Origin: Methylotenera sp.
GTDB taxonomy: Bacteria; Pseudomonadota; Gammaproteobacteria; Burkholderiales; Methylophilaceae
Direction: 5' to 3'
NCBI RefSeq assembly: GCF_030684185.1
Contig: NZ_JAUXOY010000005.1
Location: forward strand, 32,001 to 96,000
DNA: 64,000 nucleotides
The translations under genes were made by a program, and so were the position numbers. Below, in pieces: positions 36,285 through 45,940 of this stretch; position 1 is the stretch's first letter; each line of letters starts with the position of its first letter. The notes beneath the pieces were generated by a model that made no database searches, was not told the DNA's origin, and saw only the letters and a program-made list of their open reading frames with translations.

Positions 36285-37343
36285 CTACGGCGCTGGATTC
36301 ATCATCGCCAAATGCAAGCGCTCAATCTCTTGCAGCACCTCAGGCGATAGTTTTGTATGCCAAGCGCCAACATTCTCCTTCAGCTGATTCATGCCAGTTG
36401 CACCAATAATCGTGCTGGTAACGAACCAGCGGTGATACACAAAACTTAAAGCAAGCTGCGTTGGCGTTAATCCATTCTCGCGCGCCAGCTTGGCATAAGC
36501 GGCACTTGCAGGTGTGACATTATGTTTTGTATAGCGTTGCGCATAGCCGGTAAACATCGTTGCACGGCCGTTAGCGGCTGGATCATCAATATATTTTGCG
36601 GTTAAATGGCCGAAAGCCAATGGTGAATATGCTAAGAAACCTATTTTTTCGCGATAGAGTATTTCAGACAACCCCAACTCCATGGTGCGATTAAGTAAGT
36701 TATATCCATTTTGCAGGCTAGCGATTCTTGGCAGATTATATTCTTTAGCAACGCGCAAAAACTCCATCACACCCCAAGGCTGCTCGTTTGAGAGGCCAAT
36801 ATAACGCACTTTACCTTCTTGTATAAGTTCGGACAGCGTTTCAAGCTGATTTTGTATGCTTACCCATTCCTTTTGTTTACCTTCGGCATCTAGCTCCTGC
36901 GCAGGATCAAATAAATATTGTCCAAACATCGGCACATTACGCTCTGGCCAATGAAGTTGATAAATATCGATGTAATCCGTTTGCAAGCGTTGAAGTGAGC
37001 CTTCAATCGCCGCCCGAATATTTGTGCGGTCTAGTGAAGATGGTCCGCCACGTATCCAACTCACACCTCGTCGCGGTCCGGCTGCTTTGCTTCCTAAAAT
37101 AATCTTATCTCGTTGCTGATTTTTCAACCAATTACCCACCATGGTTTCAGTACGTGTGCAAGTCTCCGCTTTGGGAGGTACTGGGTACATTTCGGCGGTA
37201 TCTATAAAATTAATCCCTTGTGCTATTGCATAATCAAGTTGCTCATGTGCTTCAGACTCTGTGTTTTGGTCTCCATACGTCATGGTGCCTAAACAAATGG
37301 CTGATACGCTTAAATCTGATTCACCTAATTGACGATATTGCAT
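36285..37343 (-). CDS. tas: NADP(H)-dependent aldo-keto reductase, Tas family
   Basis: Cytoplasmic NADPH-linked reductase of the aldo-keto reductase TIM-barrel fold; 352 residues. Matches E. coli Tas in sequence (GTMTYGDQNTE, QLDYAIAQGINFIDTAEMYPVPP, LQRLQTDYIDIYQLHWPER, SNEQPWGVM). The catalytic tetrad is visible as Asp and Tyr in DTAEMY, Lys in ILGSKA and His in QLHW. The physiological substrate is unknown. It lies 14 bases after the small unknown gene and could share its transcript. Confidence 0.92.
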   Translation of the reverse strand: MQYRQLGESDLSVSAICLGTMTYGDQNTESEAHEQLDYAIAQGINFIDTAEMYPVPPKAETCTRTETMVGNWLKNQQRDKIILGSKAAGPRRGVSWIRGGPSSLDRTNIRAAIEGSLQRLQTDYIDIYQLHWPERNVPMFGQYLFDPAQELDAEGKQKEWVSIQNQLETLSELIQEGKVRYIGLSNEQPWGVMEFLRVAKEYNLPRIASLQNGYNLLNRTMELGLSEILYREKIGFLAYSPLAFGHLTAKYIDDPAANGRATMFTGYAQRYTKHNVTPASAAYAKLARENGLTPTQLALSFVYHRWFVTSTIIGATGMNQLKENVGAWHTKLSPEVLQEIERLHLAMMNPAP

Positions 37344-37357
37344 GATGATGGATACGC

Positions 37358-37918
37358 TTAGTGTAATGTTTGCTGAGTTGAGAGAGTGCTGATTTCTTTA
37401 CTGACTGCGCCAATAAATAAATCCCAGCCAGCTTCGCGCGTTGCAAGTTGCATCATGCTAGTGACCGCGTGTACAAGCTCATTGGTGAGTGCTAATTTAA
37501 CGGATTGCCCATTAATGCATTGCAGTTCAAGTTGCGGAGGGTGATTATCCATTGCGGTAATCAAACATTGCGTGGCAAGCATTGGCGCTTCTGAACGTGA
37601 TTGTCTATCTGCAATATATTCAGATTTAAAATCAAGATTATCAATCTTTTTTTGCTCGCTAACTTCACGAGAAAAACTTTCGATTGCTTGGTGTTTTGCT
37701 TCTGACGTCGCAATAGCTGGCGTCGCAAATTCAATAGCGGCGGGCACTACCGTATTACTGAAACCTTGTAGTAAATACCACATTGACTTACTAACGCGCC
37801 GCGTAATCCACACCGCCACTTCAGTTTTATCAGCAAGGCCAACTTTTAGCAACAACCGATCTTCCTGCTCATTAAAGCCGAGGTTGATTTGCTCGATAGC
37901 AGATTCGTTTTGTGTCAT
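37358..37918 (-). CDS. Hypothetical protein
   Basis: A protein of about 186 residues not matched to a known family. It has no signal peptide or membrane span; composition is mixed with an acidic and glutamine-rich middle (SREVSEQKKIDNLDF). The N-terminal third (FNEQEDRLLLKVGLADKTEVAVWITRRVSKSMW) reads like a small beta-rich domain. The start is uncertain: ATG 37918 and ATG 37954 both lack a good ribosome site. Its bases and codons look like neighbouring genes, supporting that it is real. Confidence 0.7.
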   Translation of the reverse strand: MTQNESAIEQINLGFNEQEDRLLLKVGLADKTEVAVWITRRVSKSMWYLLQGFSNTVVPAAIEFATPAIATSEAKHQAIESFSREVSEQKKIDNLDFKSEYIADRQSRSEAPMLATQCLITAMDNHPPQLELQCINGQSVKLALTNELVHAVTSMMQLATREAGWDLFIGAVSKEISTLSTQQTLH

Positions 37919-37986
37919 TAGCGTGCTTAAATTGTTAAATACAGAACACAGCATAAGGTTTTTATATATTTTTTTCTAGATTTAAT

Positions 37987-38013
37987 CTTGAAATATATCA
38001 AACCAACCCAATA
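37987..38013 (+). promoter_or_regulatory. Sigma-32 (heat-shock) promoter of groESL
   Basis: CTTGAAA (37987-37993), a 13-base spacer, then CCCAATA (38007-38013), close to the RpoH consensus CTTGAAA-N13-CCCATnT. It is followed directly by the CIRCE operator and lies about 170 bases before groES. Confidence 0.75.
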
Positions 38014-38014
38014 A

Positions 38015-38041
38015 CTAGCACTCTAGGGGTTTGAGTGCTAA
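38015..38041 (+). promoter_or_regulatory. CIRCE operator (HrcA site) of groESL
   Basis: CTAGCACTC-N9-GAGTGCTAA, matching the CIRCE consensus TTAGCACTC-N9-GAGTGCTAA in all but the first base. It sits immediately downstream of the -10 element, where bound HrcA would block transcription. Confidence 0.85.
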
Positions 38042-38181
38042 AATCGCTCTCGCTCTGCATGGCTATAAATTAAGCCATATGCTTTATATTTAGTGTTATC
38101 TCATTAGTTTTAATTTACACCTCACCATGGACTGGTAAGGCAATTTAATTGTTTGTATTCATTTAATTTTTGGAGAACCGT

Positions 38182-38469
38182 ATGAAAATTCGTCCTTTAC
38201 ACGACCGCGTGATTGTTAAACGCTCAGAAGAAGAGCGTACAACCGCATCAGGCATTGTAATTCCAGATAGCGCAACTGAAAAACCAGATCAAGGTATTGT
38301 GCAAGCAATCGGCTCTGGCAAACGTGATGACAGCGGCAAAATCATCGCTTTAGACGTTAAAGTGGGCGACAAAGTCTTATTCGGCAAATACGCAGGCCAA
38401 ACCGTTAAGGTAGATGGCGAAGAGTTATTAGTGATGCGTGAAGAAGACATCATGGCGATTGTTGAGTAA
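38182..38469 (+). CDS. groES: Co-chaperonin GroES
   Basis: The 95-residue lid of the GroEL folding cage, standard length. Begins [14 protein letters not shown] with the mobile loop region ([22 protein letters not shown]). The ATG at 38182 follows TGGAGAA; an in-frame TTG 12 bases earlier is not needed. First gene of the groESL operon under both sigma-32 and CIRCE control. Confidence 0.98.
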   Translation: MKIRPLHDRVIVKRSEEERTTASGIVIPDSATEKPDQGIVQAIGSGKRDDSGKIIALDVKVGDKVLFGKYAGQTVKVDGEELLVMREEDIMAIVE

Positions 38470-38484
38470 CTATAATTAAATTAA

Positions 38485-40149
<1,665 letters not shown>

Positions 40150-40159
40150 ATTTTTGATG

Positions 40160-40200
40160 TTGCATCAACTTTCCGCCAATAAATCGGCGGGTTGATGCAA
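40160..40200 (+). other. Long hairpin in the groEL 3' region
   Basis: TTGCATCAAC (40160-40169) pairs with GTTGATGCAA (40191-40200), enclosing CCGCC/GGCGG (40173-40177 with 40186-40190) across a 3-base bulge. There is no T-tract, so it may protect the mRNA 3' end rather than terminate. Confidence 0.6.
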
Positions 40201-40239
40201 TCACGGAATGCAAACATGATACCTCGTAGTAAGCAATCA

Positions 40240-40270
40240 AAGAGCCTCGCAATCGCGGGGCTCTTTTCTT
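40240..40270 (+). terminator. groESL terminator
   Basis: AAGAGCCTCGC and GCGGGGCTCTT form an 11-bp stem (one G-T pair) with an AATC loop, then TTCTTT. It ends the groESL transcript about 90 bases after the stop codon. Confidence 0.85.
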
Positions 40271-40301
40271 TGTTCGAGCAACCCCACATTAAAATTGACT
40301 C

Positions 40302-40420
40302 AAAAAAAACCCCGACTCAAGGGGATGAGAGTCGGGGCAAAATGCCTTATTGTCTAAGGCTTCCGCTCAGGGAGGAAAGAAGCGGAAAGGATAGCTAAAG
40401 TTAATTAGCTATCATGTAAA
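40302..40420 (-). ncRNA. Candidate structured small RNA with C-rich loops
   Basis: Read on the minus strand, four hairpins follow each other: GATAGCTAA stem, 9 bp (40413-40405 with 40398-40390); AGCGGAA-type stem, 7 bp (40387-40381 with 40367-40361) with a loop containing CCTCCC; GCCTTA stem, 6 bp (40360-40344); and CCCCGACTC stem, 9 bp (40337-40329 with 40318-40310) ending in eight T. The last is a textbook intrinsic terminator in this orientation, yet no minus-strand gene precedes it: uvrD starts at 40532 on the other strand. A self-contained RNA of roughly 120 bases best explains it. A TTACAA/CTAAAT pair about 18 bases apart upstream is a weak promoter candidate. Confidence 0.5.
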
Positions 40421-40531
40421 TTAAGACTGACTAATTTAGGCTTTAGTTCTCATTTTTTTGTAACAGTTTGTATTGCTTTGTAACTGCCATTACATCCTAA
40501 TTATTTTCATTAGCCATGCGATAATACCGTT

Positions 40532-42748
40532 ATGAATATTCAAAACTCAACCCTCACACAAGACCCGCTATTGGCTGGCCTTAACAATAAACAGCTTGAG
40601 GCAGTGACCTTGCCGCAGCAATCTGCGTTGATATTAGCGGGTGCTGGTAGCGGTAAAACACGCGTGCTTACCGCGCGTATTGCATGGCTGATTCAAACTG
40701 GGCAAGTCTCGCCCACAGGCTTGCTGGCTGTGACGTTTACCAATAAAGCAGCTAAGGAAATGCTGACACGTATCACGGCGTCACTTCCCATTAACACGCG
40801 TGGCATGTGGGTCGGCACGTTTCACGGGCTTTGTAACCGTTTATTGCGCGCGCATCATCGTGAAGCCGGCTTACCACAAAGCTTTCAAATTTTAGATATT
40901 GCAGATCAATTGTCTGTGATTAAGCGTTTAATGAAGCTGATGAATGTGGATGATGAAAAGTTTCCGCCTAAGCAAGTGCAAAACTTTATCAATGGCTGCA
41001 AAGATGAAGGGCTGCGTGCGCATGCTGTTGAAGCCTACGATCCGCATTCTGTAAAAATGCGTGAAATTTTTGAAGAATATGACAAACAATGCCAACGCGA
41101 TGGCGTGGCAGATTTTGCTGAACTTTTATTGCGCTGTTACGAGCTGCTGGAGCGTGATGCGAATATACGCCAGCATTACCAAAGCCGCTTTAAATATATA
41201 TTAGTCGATGAGTTTCAAGATACCAATCGCTTGCAATATTTGTGGTTGAAATTACTGGCTGGCAAAGATAATTGCATGTTTGCCGTGGGTGATGACGACC
41301 AATCTATTTATGGTTTTAGAGGCGCGCACGTGGGCAATATGCGTGACTTTGAAAAAGACTTCAACATTCAGCACATAGTTAAATTAGAAGAAAATTACCG
41401 CTCCCACAGCAATATTTTAGATGCTGCCAACGCGATTATTTCGCACAATACCAATAGACTTGGCAAAAACTTGTGGACAGCGGCAGGCGCGGGCGAACCC
41501 GTGCGCGTGTATGACGCATACAACGATACTGACGAAGCGCAGTTTATTGTGGATGAAATTAAAATGCTGCATTGCGAAGGCACGTCATTAGGTGACATTG
41601 CCTTGCTCTACCGCAGCAATGCTCAATCGCGCATCTTAGAGCATGCCTTATTTTCCGCTAACTTACCTTACCGCGTGTATGGCGGCTTGCGCTTTTTTGA
41701 ACGTGCCGAAATTAAACACGCGCTGGCTTACATGCGCTTAATTGCTAATGCAAATGACGACACCGCCTTGTTGCGCGTCATTAACTTTCCCACGCGTGGC
41801 ATCGGTGCACGTAGCTTAGAGCAACTGCAAGAAAGCGCACGGGCTGCAAACTGCAGTATCTGGCAGGCAGCAGTTAACAAAGTAGGACATGGCAAGCTTG
41901 GCGGTAAGGGGATAGAAGGATTTGTTGCACTGATTAGACATATGGTAGATAACGCCTACGGCATCTGCTTGTCGGAATTGACGGAACTTGCCATCACCAT
42001 GTCTGGCTTAACTGCACATTATGAAAACGATAAAGAAGGCGAAGACCGCATTGAAAACTTGAAAGAACTAGTCACAGCGGCCGTGTCATTCACCAATCAA
42101 GATTTCGGTAACCACAACAATGTAGATGGTGAAACAGAGCAAGATTTACTTACGCAGTTTTTAAGCCATGCCAGCTTAGAGGCAGGCGAACACCAGGCAG
42201 ACGTAGGCCGTGAAGCGTTACAACTAATGACGGTGCATGCATCAAAAGGTTTAGAATTTAAGGCGGTCTTTATAAGCGGCTTAGAAGAAGGCCTATGCCC
42301 GCACGAGCAAAGTTTATTCGAGAATAGCGGCCTGGAAGAAGAGCGCCGCCTGATGTACGTGGCGGTGACCCGTGCCAGACAGCGCCTGTATTTAAGCCAC
42401 GCGCAAAGCCGCATGCTGCATGGCAAGGTACGCTACGGCATACCATCACGCTTTTTAGACGAAATTCCGGAAGAGTTACTTAAACGCCTCAATAGCAAGC
42501 CCATCGCCAAATCCGGCTATGGACGTGACTATAACGAACTTCCCGCCATGATGAGCAAGCAACAGAGCAATCAACAGAAAAGTGCAATGCCATGGAAAAT
42601 AGGTCAGCAAGTTGCTCATGCAAAATTTGGCAATGGCGTAGTGGTAAGCTATGAAGGCAATGCCAATGACATGCGAGTGCAAGTGAATTTTGGACGAGAA
42701 GGCCTGAAATGGCTGGCGATGGAGTTTGCTAAATTAAGCCCTATTTAA
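40532..42748 (+). CDS. uvrD: DNA helicase II UvrD
   Basis: Superfamily 1A 3'-5' helicase for nucleotide-excision and mismatch repair. The 738 residues carry Walker A AGAGSGKT (36-43), VTFTNKAAKEM, the Walker B-type DEFQDTN, GDDDQSIYGFRGA, VKLEENYRS, the late TVHASKGLEFKAVF and VTRARQRLYL motifs. The C-terminal segment (PWKIGQQVAHAKFGNGVVV) is the Tudor-like RNA-polymerase-binding domain. Its stop codon lies one base from the converging membrane-protein gene. Confidence 0.95.
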   Translation: MNIQNSTLTQDPLLAGLNNKQLEAVTLPQQSALILAGAGSGKTRVLTARIAWLIQTGQVSPTGLLAVTFTNKAAKEMLTRITASLPINTRGMWVGTFHGLCNRLLRAHHREAGLPQSFQILDIADQLSVIKRLMKLMNVDDEKFPPKQVQNFINGCKDEGLRAHAVEAYDPHSVKMREIFEEYDKQCQRDGVADFAELLLRCYELLERDANIRQHYQSRFKYILVDEFQDTNRLQYLWLKLLAGKDNCMFAVGDDDQSIYGFRGAHVGNMRDFEKDFNIQHIVKLEENYRSHSNILDAANAIISHNTNRLGKNLWTAAGAGEPVRVYDAYNDTDEAQFIVDEIKMLHCEGTSLGDIALLYRSNAQSRILEHALFSANLPYRVYGGLRFFERAEIKHALAYMRLIANANDDTALLRVINFPTRGIGARSLEQLQESARAANCSIWQAAVNKVGHGKLGGKGIEGFVALIRHMVDNAYGICLSELTELAITMSGLTAHYENDKEGEDRIENLKELVTAAVSFTNQDFGNHNNVDGETEQDLLTQFLSHASLEAGEHQADVGREALQLMTVHASKGLEFKAVFISGLEEGLCPHEQSLFENSGLEEERRLMYVAVTRARQRLYLSHAQSRMLHGKVRYGIPSRFLDEIPEELLKRLNSKPIAKSGYGRDYNELPAMMSKQQSNQQKSAMPWKIGQQVAHAKFGNGVVVSYEGNANDMRVQVNFGREGLKWLAMEFAKLSPI

Positions 42749-42749
42749 C

Positions 42750-43487
42750 TTAATTAACTGACTCATTGATATTAAAAACATCCACATAGCTCGTATATAA
42801 GCTTGTCATCATTACGGGTACAACTAAAATTAACCCTAAACCAAATGGGATAATTGCCACAATCAACAACACCATAAAAATAAAACCATAGAGTAGAAAT
42901 GGCACCATATTTTTAAGACAGGCAACAAAGCTTAATTTCATCGCCTCCACTGCGCTTAAGTTATGCAAACCTGATAACAAAGGCGCATACCAGTAAGCCA
43001 TCAGTATCGGCATAACAAAAAGCATGGCAATTAAAATCGGCAACATCATCACGCTGGCTTGTTCCGGGCTTAACTCTTGCCCTTTCACGATTAAGTCCAT
43101 CGTCTCTTTATCTAAACTCAGCACCACAAAAACAGCAATTACTAACAGACTCATCATATAAATGCCGCCTATGGCAATCAGCTGCGATGTGTTTTTCTTG
43201 AACCCTTCAAATAGATGATTGATTTCCAAATCTTGTTGATGCGTGAGTGCTCTGCAGCCCCACATCATACCCGCGGCAAATACCGGCGCTAACAAAGTGC
43301 TCACTACTGAGCCAATCACTGGAACCAGTGAAATGGGGATGATAATCGCCAAATAAATCAACAGGATAATAATCCACATAACTGGATTGGCTTTGAATAA
43401 CTTAAATCCACTGACGATCCAAGCCCAGGCATTGCCTACTGGCACTTGTCTGATTTCTAGCGGTTTAATTGATAAATCTTCTGTCAT
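42750..43487 (-). CDS. BPSS1780-type integral membrane protein
   Basis: A 245-residue protein with about five to six membrane spans, opening with EIRQVPVGNAWAWIVSGFKLF, the signature start of the betaproteobacterial BPSS1780 family. Function unknown. It is 15 bases downstream of thrB in the same direction and ends 1 base from uvrD. Confidence 0.85.
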   Translation of the reverse strand: MTEDLSIKPLEIRQVPVGNAWAWIVSGFKLFKANPVMWIIILLIYLAIIIPISLVPVIGSVVSTLLAPVFAAGMMWGCRALTHQQDLEINHLFEGFKKNTSQLIAIGGIYMMSLLVIAVFVVLSLDKETMDLIVKGQELSPEQASVMMLPILIAMLFVMPILMAYWYAPLLSGLHNLSAVEAMKLSFVACLKNMVPFLLYGFIFMVLLIVAIIPFGLGLILVVPVMMTSLYTSYVDVFNINESVN

Positions 43488-43502
43488 GGTGTTATCCGAC
43501 TC

Positions 43503-44456
43503 TCACGGGGTGGCGCGTAATTTAAGTATTCTTTGAAAATGATTAGGGTCTTTGGCGTGGGTTAATTCACCCATTTGCGGGTAAATATAATCATACAAGC
43601 GGGATAACCAAAAACGCAGTGCGGCGATACGCAACATACTATGCCATGCTTCATGTTCTGCTTGATTAAACGGTCTGACTGCCTGATAGGCGCTTAGCAT
43701 GGCATTTAATCTTGGCCCATCCAGGCTGCCGTCTGCATTCACGCACCAGTCATTCACCGTAATAGCCAAATCGTACGCAAGCACATCATGACAGGCATAA
43801 TAAAAATCAATCAGCCCGCCTATTTCATCGCCATCAAACAGCACGTTATCACGGAACAAATCAGCATGAGTAACGCCCATAGGCAACTGCGTAATATCTA
43901 ATGTGGCTTGAAAAGCCAAGGTGTCTTTTAATAGCTGCTGATCATCTATGGACAAATGCGGCATCACTTGCGCCGCAGTTTTAATGCGCCAATCTGCCCC
44001 GCGCTGATTGTGACCGCCTTTACCTAACTGATAGTGTTGCGGAAATTGACGCTCAAAAGATTGCCCAGCCAGATGCATTTTTGCCAGCACAGCACCAACT
44101 GCTCTGCATTGAGCGGCATTAGGCACTTCAACATCTTGGCCAGTTAAGCAGCTAATTAGAGCCGCAGGCTTGCCATTAAGCATATGCAGACTTGCGCCAG
44201 CTTTATCAGCAATTGGCTGTGGGCATGGAATACCATGTGTAGCCAAATGGCTCATTAAATCAATATAATAAGGCAGCTCTTCTAGTTCGTTGTGCTCAAA
44301 TAAAGTCAGCACAAACTTATTCTGAGTGGTTGTTACAAAATAATTGGTGTTGGTAATGCCAGATGAAATACCTTTTAATTCAACAAGTTCACCTATTGCA
44401 TAATCATGAAGCCACGCTTGTAATTGTTGAATACTGACTGAGGTAAATACTGACAT
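43503..44456 (-). CDS. thrB: Homoserine kinase ThrB (APH-fold type)
   Basis: Phosphorylates homoserine on the way to threonine. The 317 residues belong to the aminoglycoside-phosphotransferase-fold type of ThrB common in betaproteobacteria, not the GHMP type. Seen: GISSGITNTNYFVTT at the nucleotide loop, catalytic THADLFRDNVLF, and the metal-binding IDFYYACHDV. A hairpin terminator separates it from the DUF2782 gene upstream. Confidence 0.93.
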   Translation of the reverse strand: MSVFTSVSIQQLQAWLHDYAIGELVELKGISSGITNTNYFVTTTQNKFVLTLFEHNELEELPYYIDLMSHLATHGIPCPQPIADKAGASLHMLNGKPAALISCLTGQDVEVPNAAQCRAVGAVLAKMHLAGQSFERQFPQHYQLGKGGHNQRGADWRIKTAAQVMPHLSIDDQQLLKDTLAFQATLDITQLPMGVTHADLFRDNVLFDGDEIGGLIDFYYACHDVLAYDLAITVNDWCVNADGSLDGPRLNAMLSAYQAVRPFNQAEHEAWHSMLRIAALRFWLSRLYDYIYPQMGELTHAKDPNHFQRILKLRATP

Positions 44457-44509
44457 AAGTTAGGGATATATAAAATTTGAATACGGGGCGGTTAATTGAA
44501 GAATTTAAA

Positions 44510-44535
44510 TAAATAAAGAGGGTATGACACCCTCT
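44510..44535 (-). terminator. Terminator after the DUF2782 gene
   Basis: AGAGGGT (44517-44523) pairs with ACCCTCT (44529-44535); on the minus strand it is followed by TTATTTATTT, 23 bases after the DUF2782 stop. Confidence 0.75.
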
Positions 44536-44557
44536 CTATTCACATGCAGACGTTACC

Positions 44558-44935
44558 CTAAAACCTGAAAATGGTCCATTTAGGGATACTTAACGGTGGG
44601 GTTGGCCCTGTATTAACCCAGCTACCATCTTGGTCCTCTTTATGTAAATAGTAAGGCACACCATGTGCCGGCGTTATTTTCATCATATAAAGCTGACCAT
44701 TGACACGATACTCTTCAATGGTTTCACCCTTCTTTTTAACGATGGTAATTTGCGGCTCATCTGCATTTTCTTCATTGCTAATGGCTGGTGGCGGAATATC
44801 TTCTAACGGTTGCAAATCTGCCGGTGGCGTTTTATTTGGTGCTTGAGCCGTCGCCACTAAAGGTAGCTGTATCAATCCAAATGCCAGTAACAGCGCTAGA
44901 TTCTTCCAGATGATATTCTTAGAGATTTTTTGCAT
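44558..44935 (-). CDS. DUF2782 family periplasmic protein
   Basis: A 125-residue protein with a signal peptide (cleavage near TAQA, residue 32), a Pro-rich linker, and a compact C-terminal domain VTIVKKKGETIEEYRVNGQLYMMKITPAHGVPYYLH that defines DUF2782. Family function unknown; the gene is usually found by polA and thrB in betaproteobacteria, as here. Confidence 0.87.
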   Translation of the reverse strand: MQKISKNIIWKNLALLLAFGLIQLPLVATAQAPNKTPPADLQPLEDIPPPAISNEENADEPQITIVKKKGETIEEYRVNGQLYMMKITPAHGVPYYLHKEDQDGSWVNTGPTPPLSIPKWTIFRF

Positions 44936-45031
44936 GGCTTGACACCCATTCCTTAAAATTGATTCGAAACCTAATGGTTCATTTTAACAAATTACGCACC
45001 AATAAACCGTATTTTGACAAATAAAGCCTCA

Positions 45032-45760
45032 TTATAAATAAAGCTGAACGCGCTCTTCTTCCGCTGACAATTTGAATCCACGCTCTTCATAATGCTTGAA
45101 TATGGCCTCTACAACTTGTTTGGGGTCATCTATCACTTGAATCAAGTCCAAGTCCTCAATTGAAATCATTTTCTCAGCCACCAAAGTCGTTTTAACCCAA
45201 TCCAGCAGGCCACGCCAAAATGGCTCGCACACTAAAATAATCGGCATTTTTAATGTTTTACCTGTCTGTATCAGCGTAATCGCCTCCATCACTTCATCCA
45301 GCGTACCGAAGCCGCCTGGCATCACCACGTAAGCACTGGCGTACTTTACAAACATCACTTTACGCATAAAAAAATGTTTGAAATTTTGGCTAACATCTTG
45401 ATATGGATTACGCGTTTGCTCATGTGGCAACTCGATATTCAGGCCAATACTAGGCGATTTTCCAGGGAATGCACCTTTATTAGCGGCCTCCATAATGCCT
45501 GGCCCGCCACCAGAAATAACACTAAAACCTGCATCGCTCAGTAAGCGAGCTATGTCTTCCGTTAACTTGTAATAGGGATGATCTACCGAGGTGCGCGCAC
45601 TACCAAAAATAGAAACTGCAGGGGTAATTTCTTTAAGGCGTTCCGTTGCATCCACGAATTCTGCCATAATCTCGAATGCATGCCATGACTCATGCCCCGT
45701 TTGATGTTGCCCCTGTAAATCAGGATTAATAGTTTTTGGCACTTTTTTTGCAATGGTCAT
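45032..45760 (-). CDS. LOG family protein (TIGR00730), nucleotide 5'-monophosphate phosphoribohydrolase-like
   Basis: A 242-residue Rossmann-fold protein. The PGGFGTLDE motif and GGGPGIMEAANKGA loop are those of LOG/YgdH-type enzymes, which cleave the N-glycosidic bond of nucleoside monophosphates. ATG 45760 follows AAGGAAAG at good spacing; an extension to 45925 would add an unlikely 55-residue stretch. Divergent from polA. Confidence 0.9.
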   Translation of the reverse strand: MTIAKKVPKTINPDLQGQHQTGHESWHAFEIMAEFVDATERLKEITPAVSIFGSARTSVDHPYYKLTEDIARLLSDAGFSVISGGGPGIMEAANKGAFPGKSPSIGLNIELPHEQTRNPYQDVSQNFKHFFMRKVMFVKYASAYVVMPGGFGTLDEVMEAITLIQTGKTLKMPIILVCEPFWRGLLDWVKTTLVAEKMISIEDLDLIQVIDDPKQVVEAIFKHYEERGFKLSAEEERVQLYL

Positions 45761-45940
45761 AATCTTGCTTTCCTTATTTATTTGAAACCAAAAATTCAAA
45801 GGTTTAGCGGACTGTAATTTCAACCCATGGCGCAAAACATTTTTTAGTCGCGCCACATATGTTTTATGATGCAAGTAGCTTAACAAGCTCAGTAGAAAAT
45901 GTAGCGCAACAACGTATCGCGACAACCTTTGGATTTTTAT

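Noticed and set aside
40310-40337. Reading the 40.3 kb hairpin as a plus-strand terminator of groEL.
   Set aside because: The T-run is on the minus strand; on the plus strand the stem is followed by CAAAATG, and groEL already has a terminator at 40240.
45761-45925. N-terminal extension of the LOG protein gene.
   Set aside because: The ATG at 45760 has a good ribosome site and family-typical length; the extension runs into the polA promoter.
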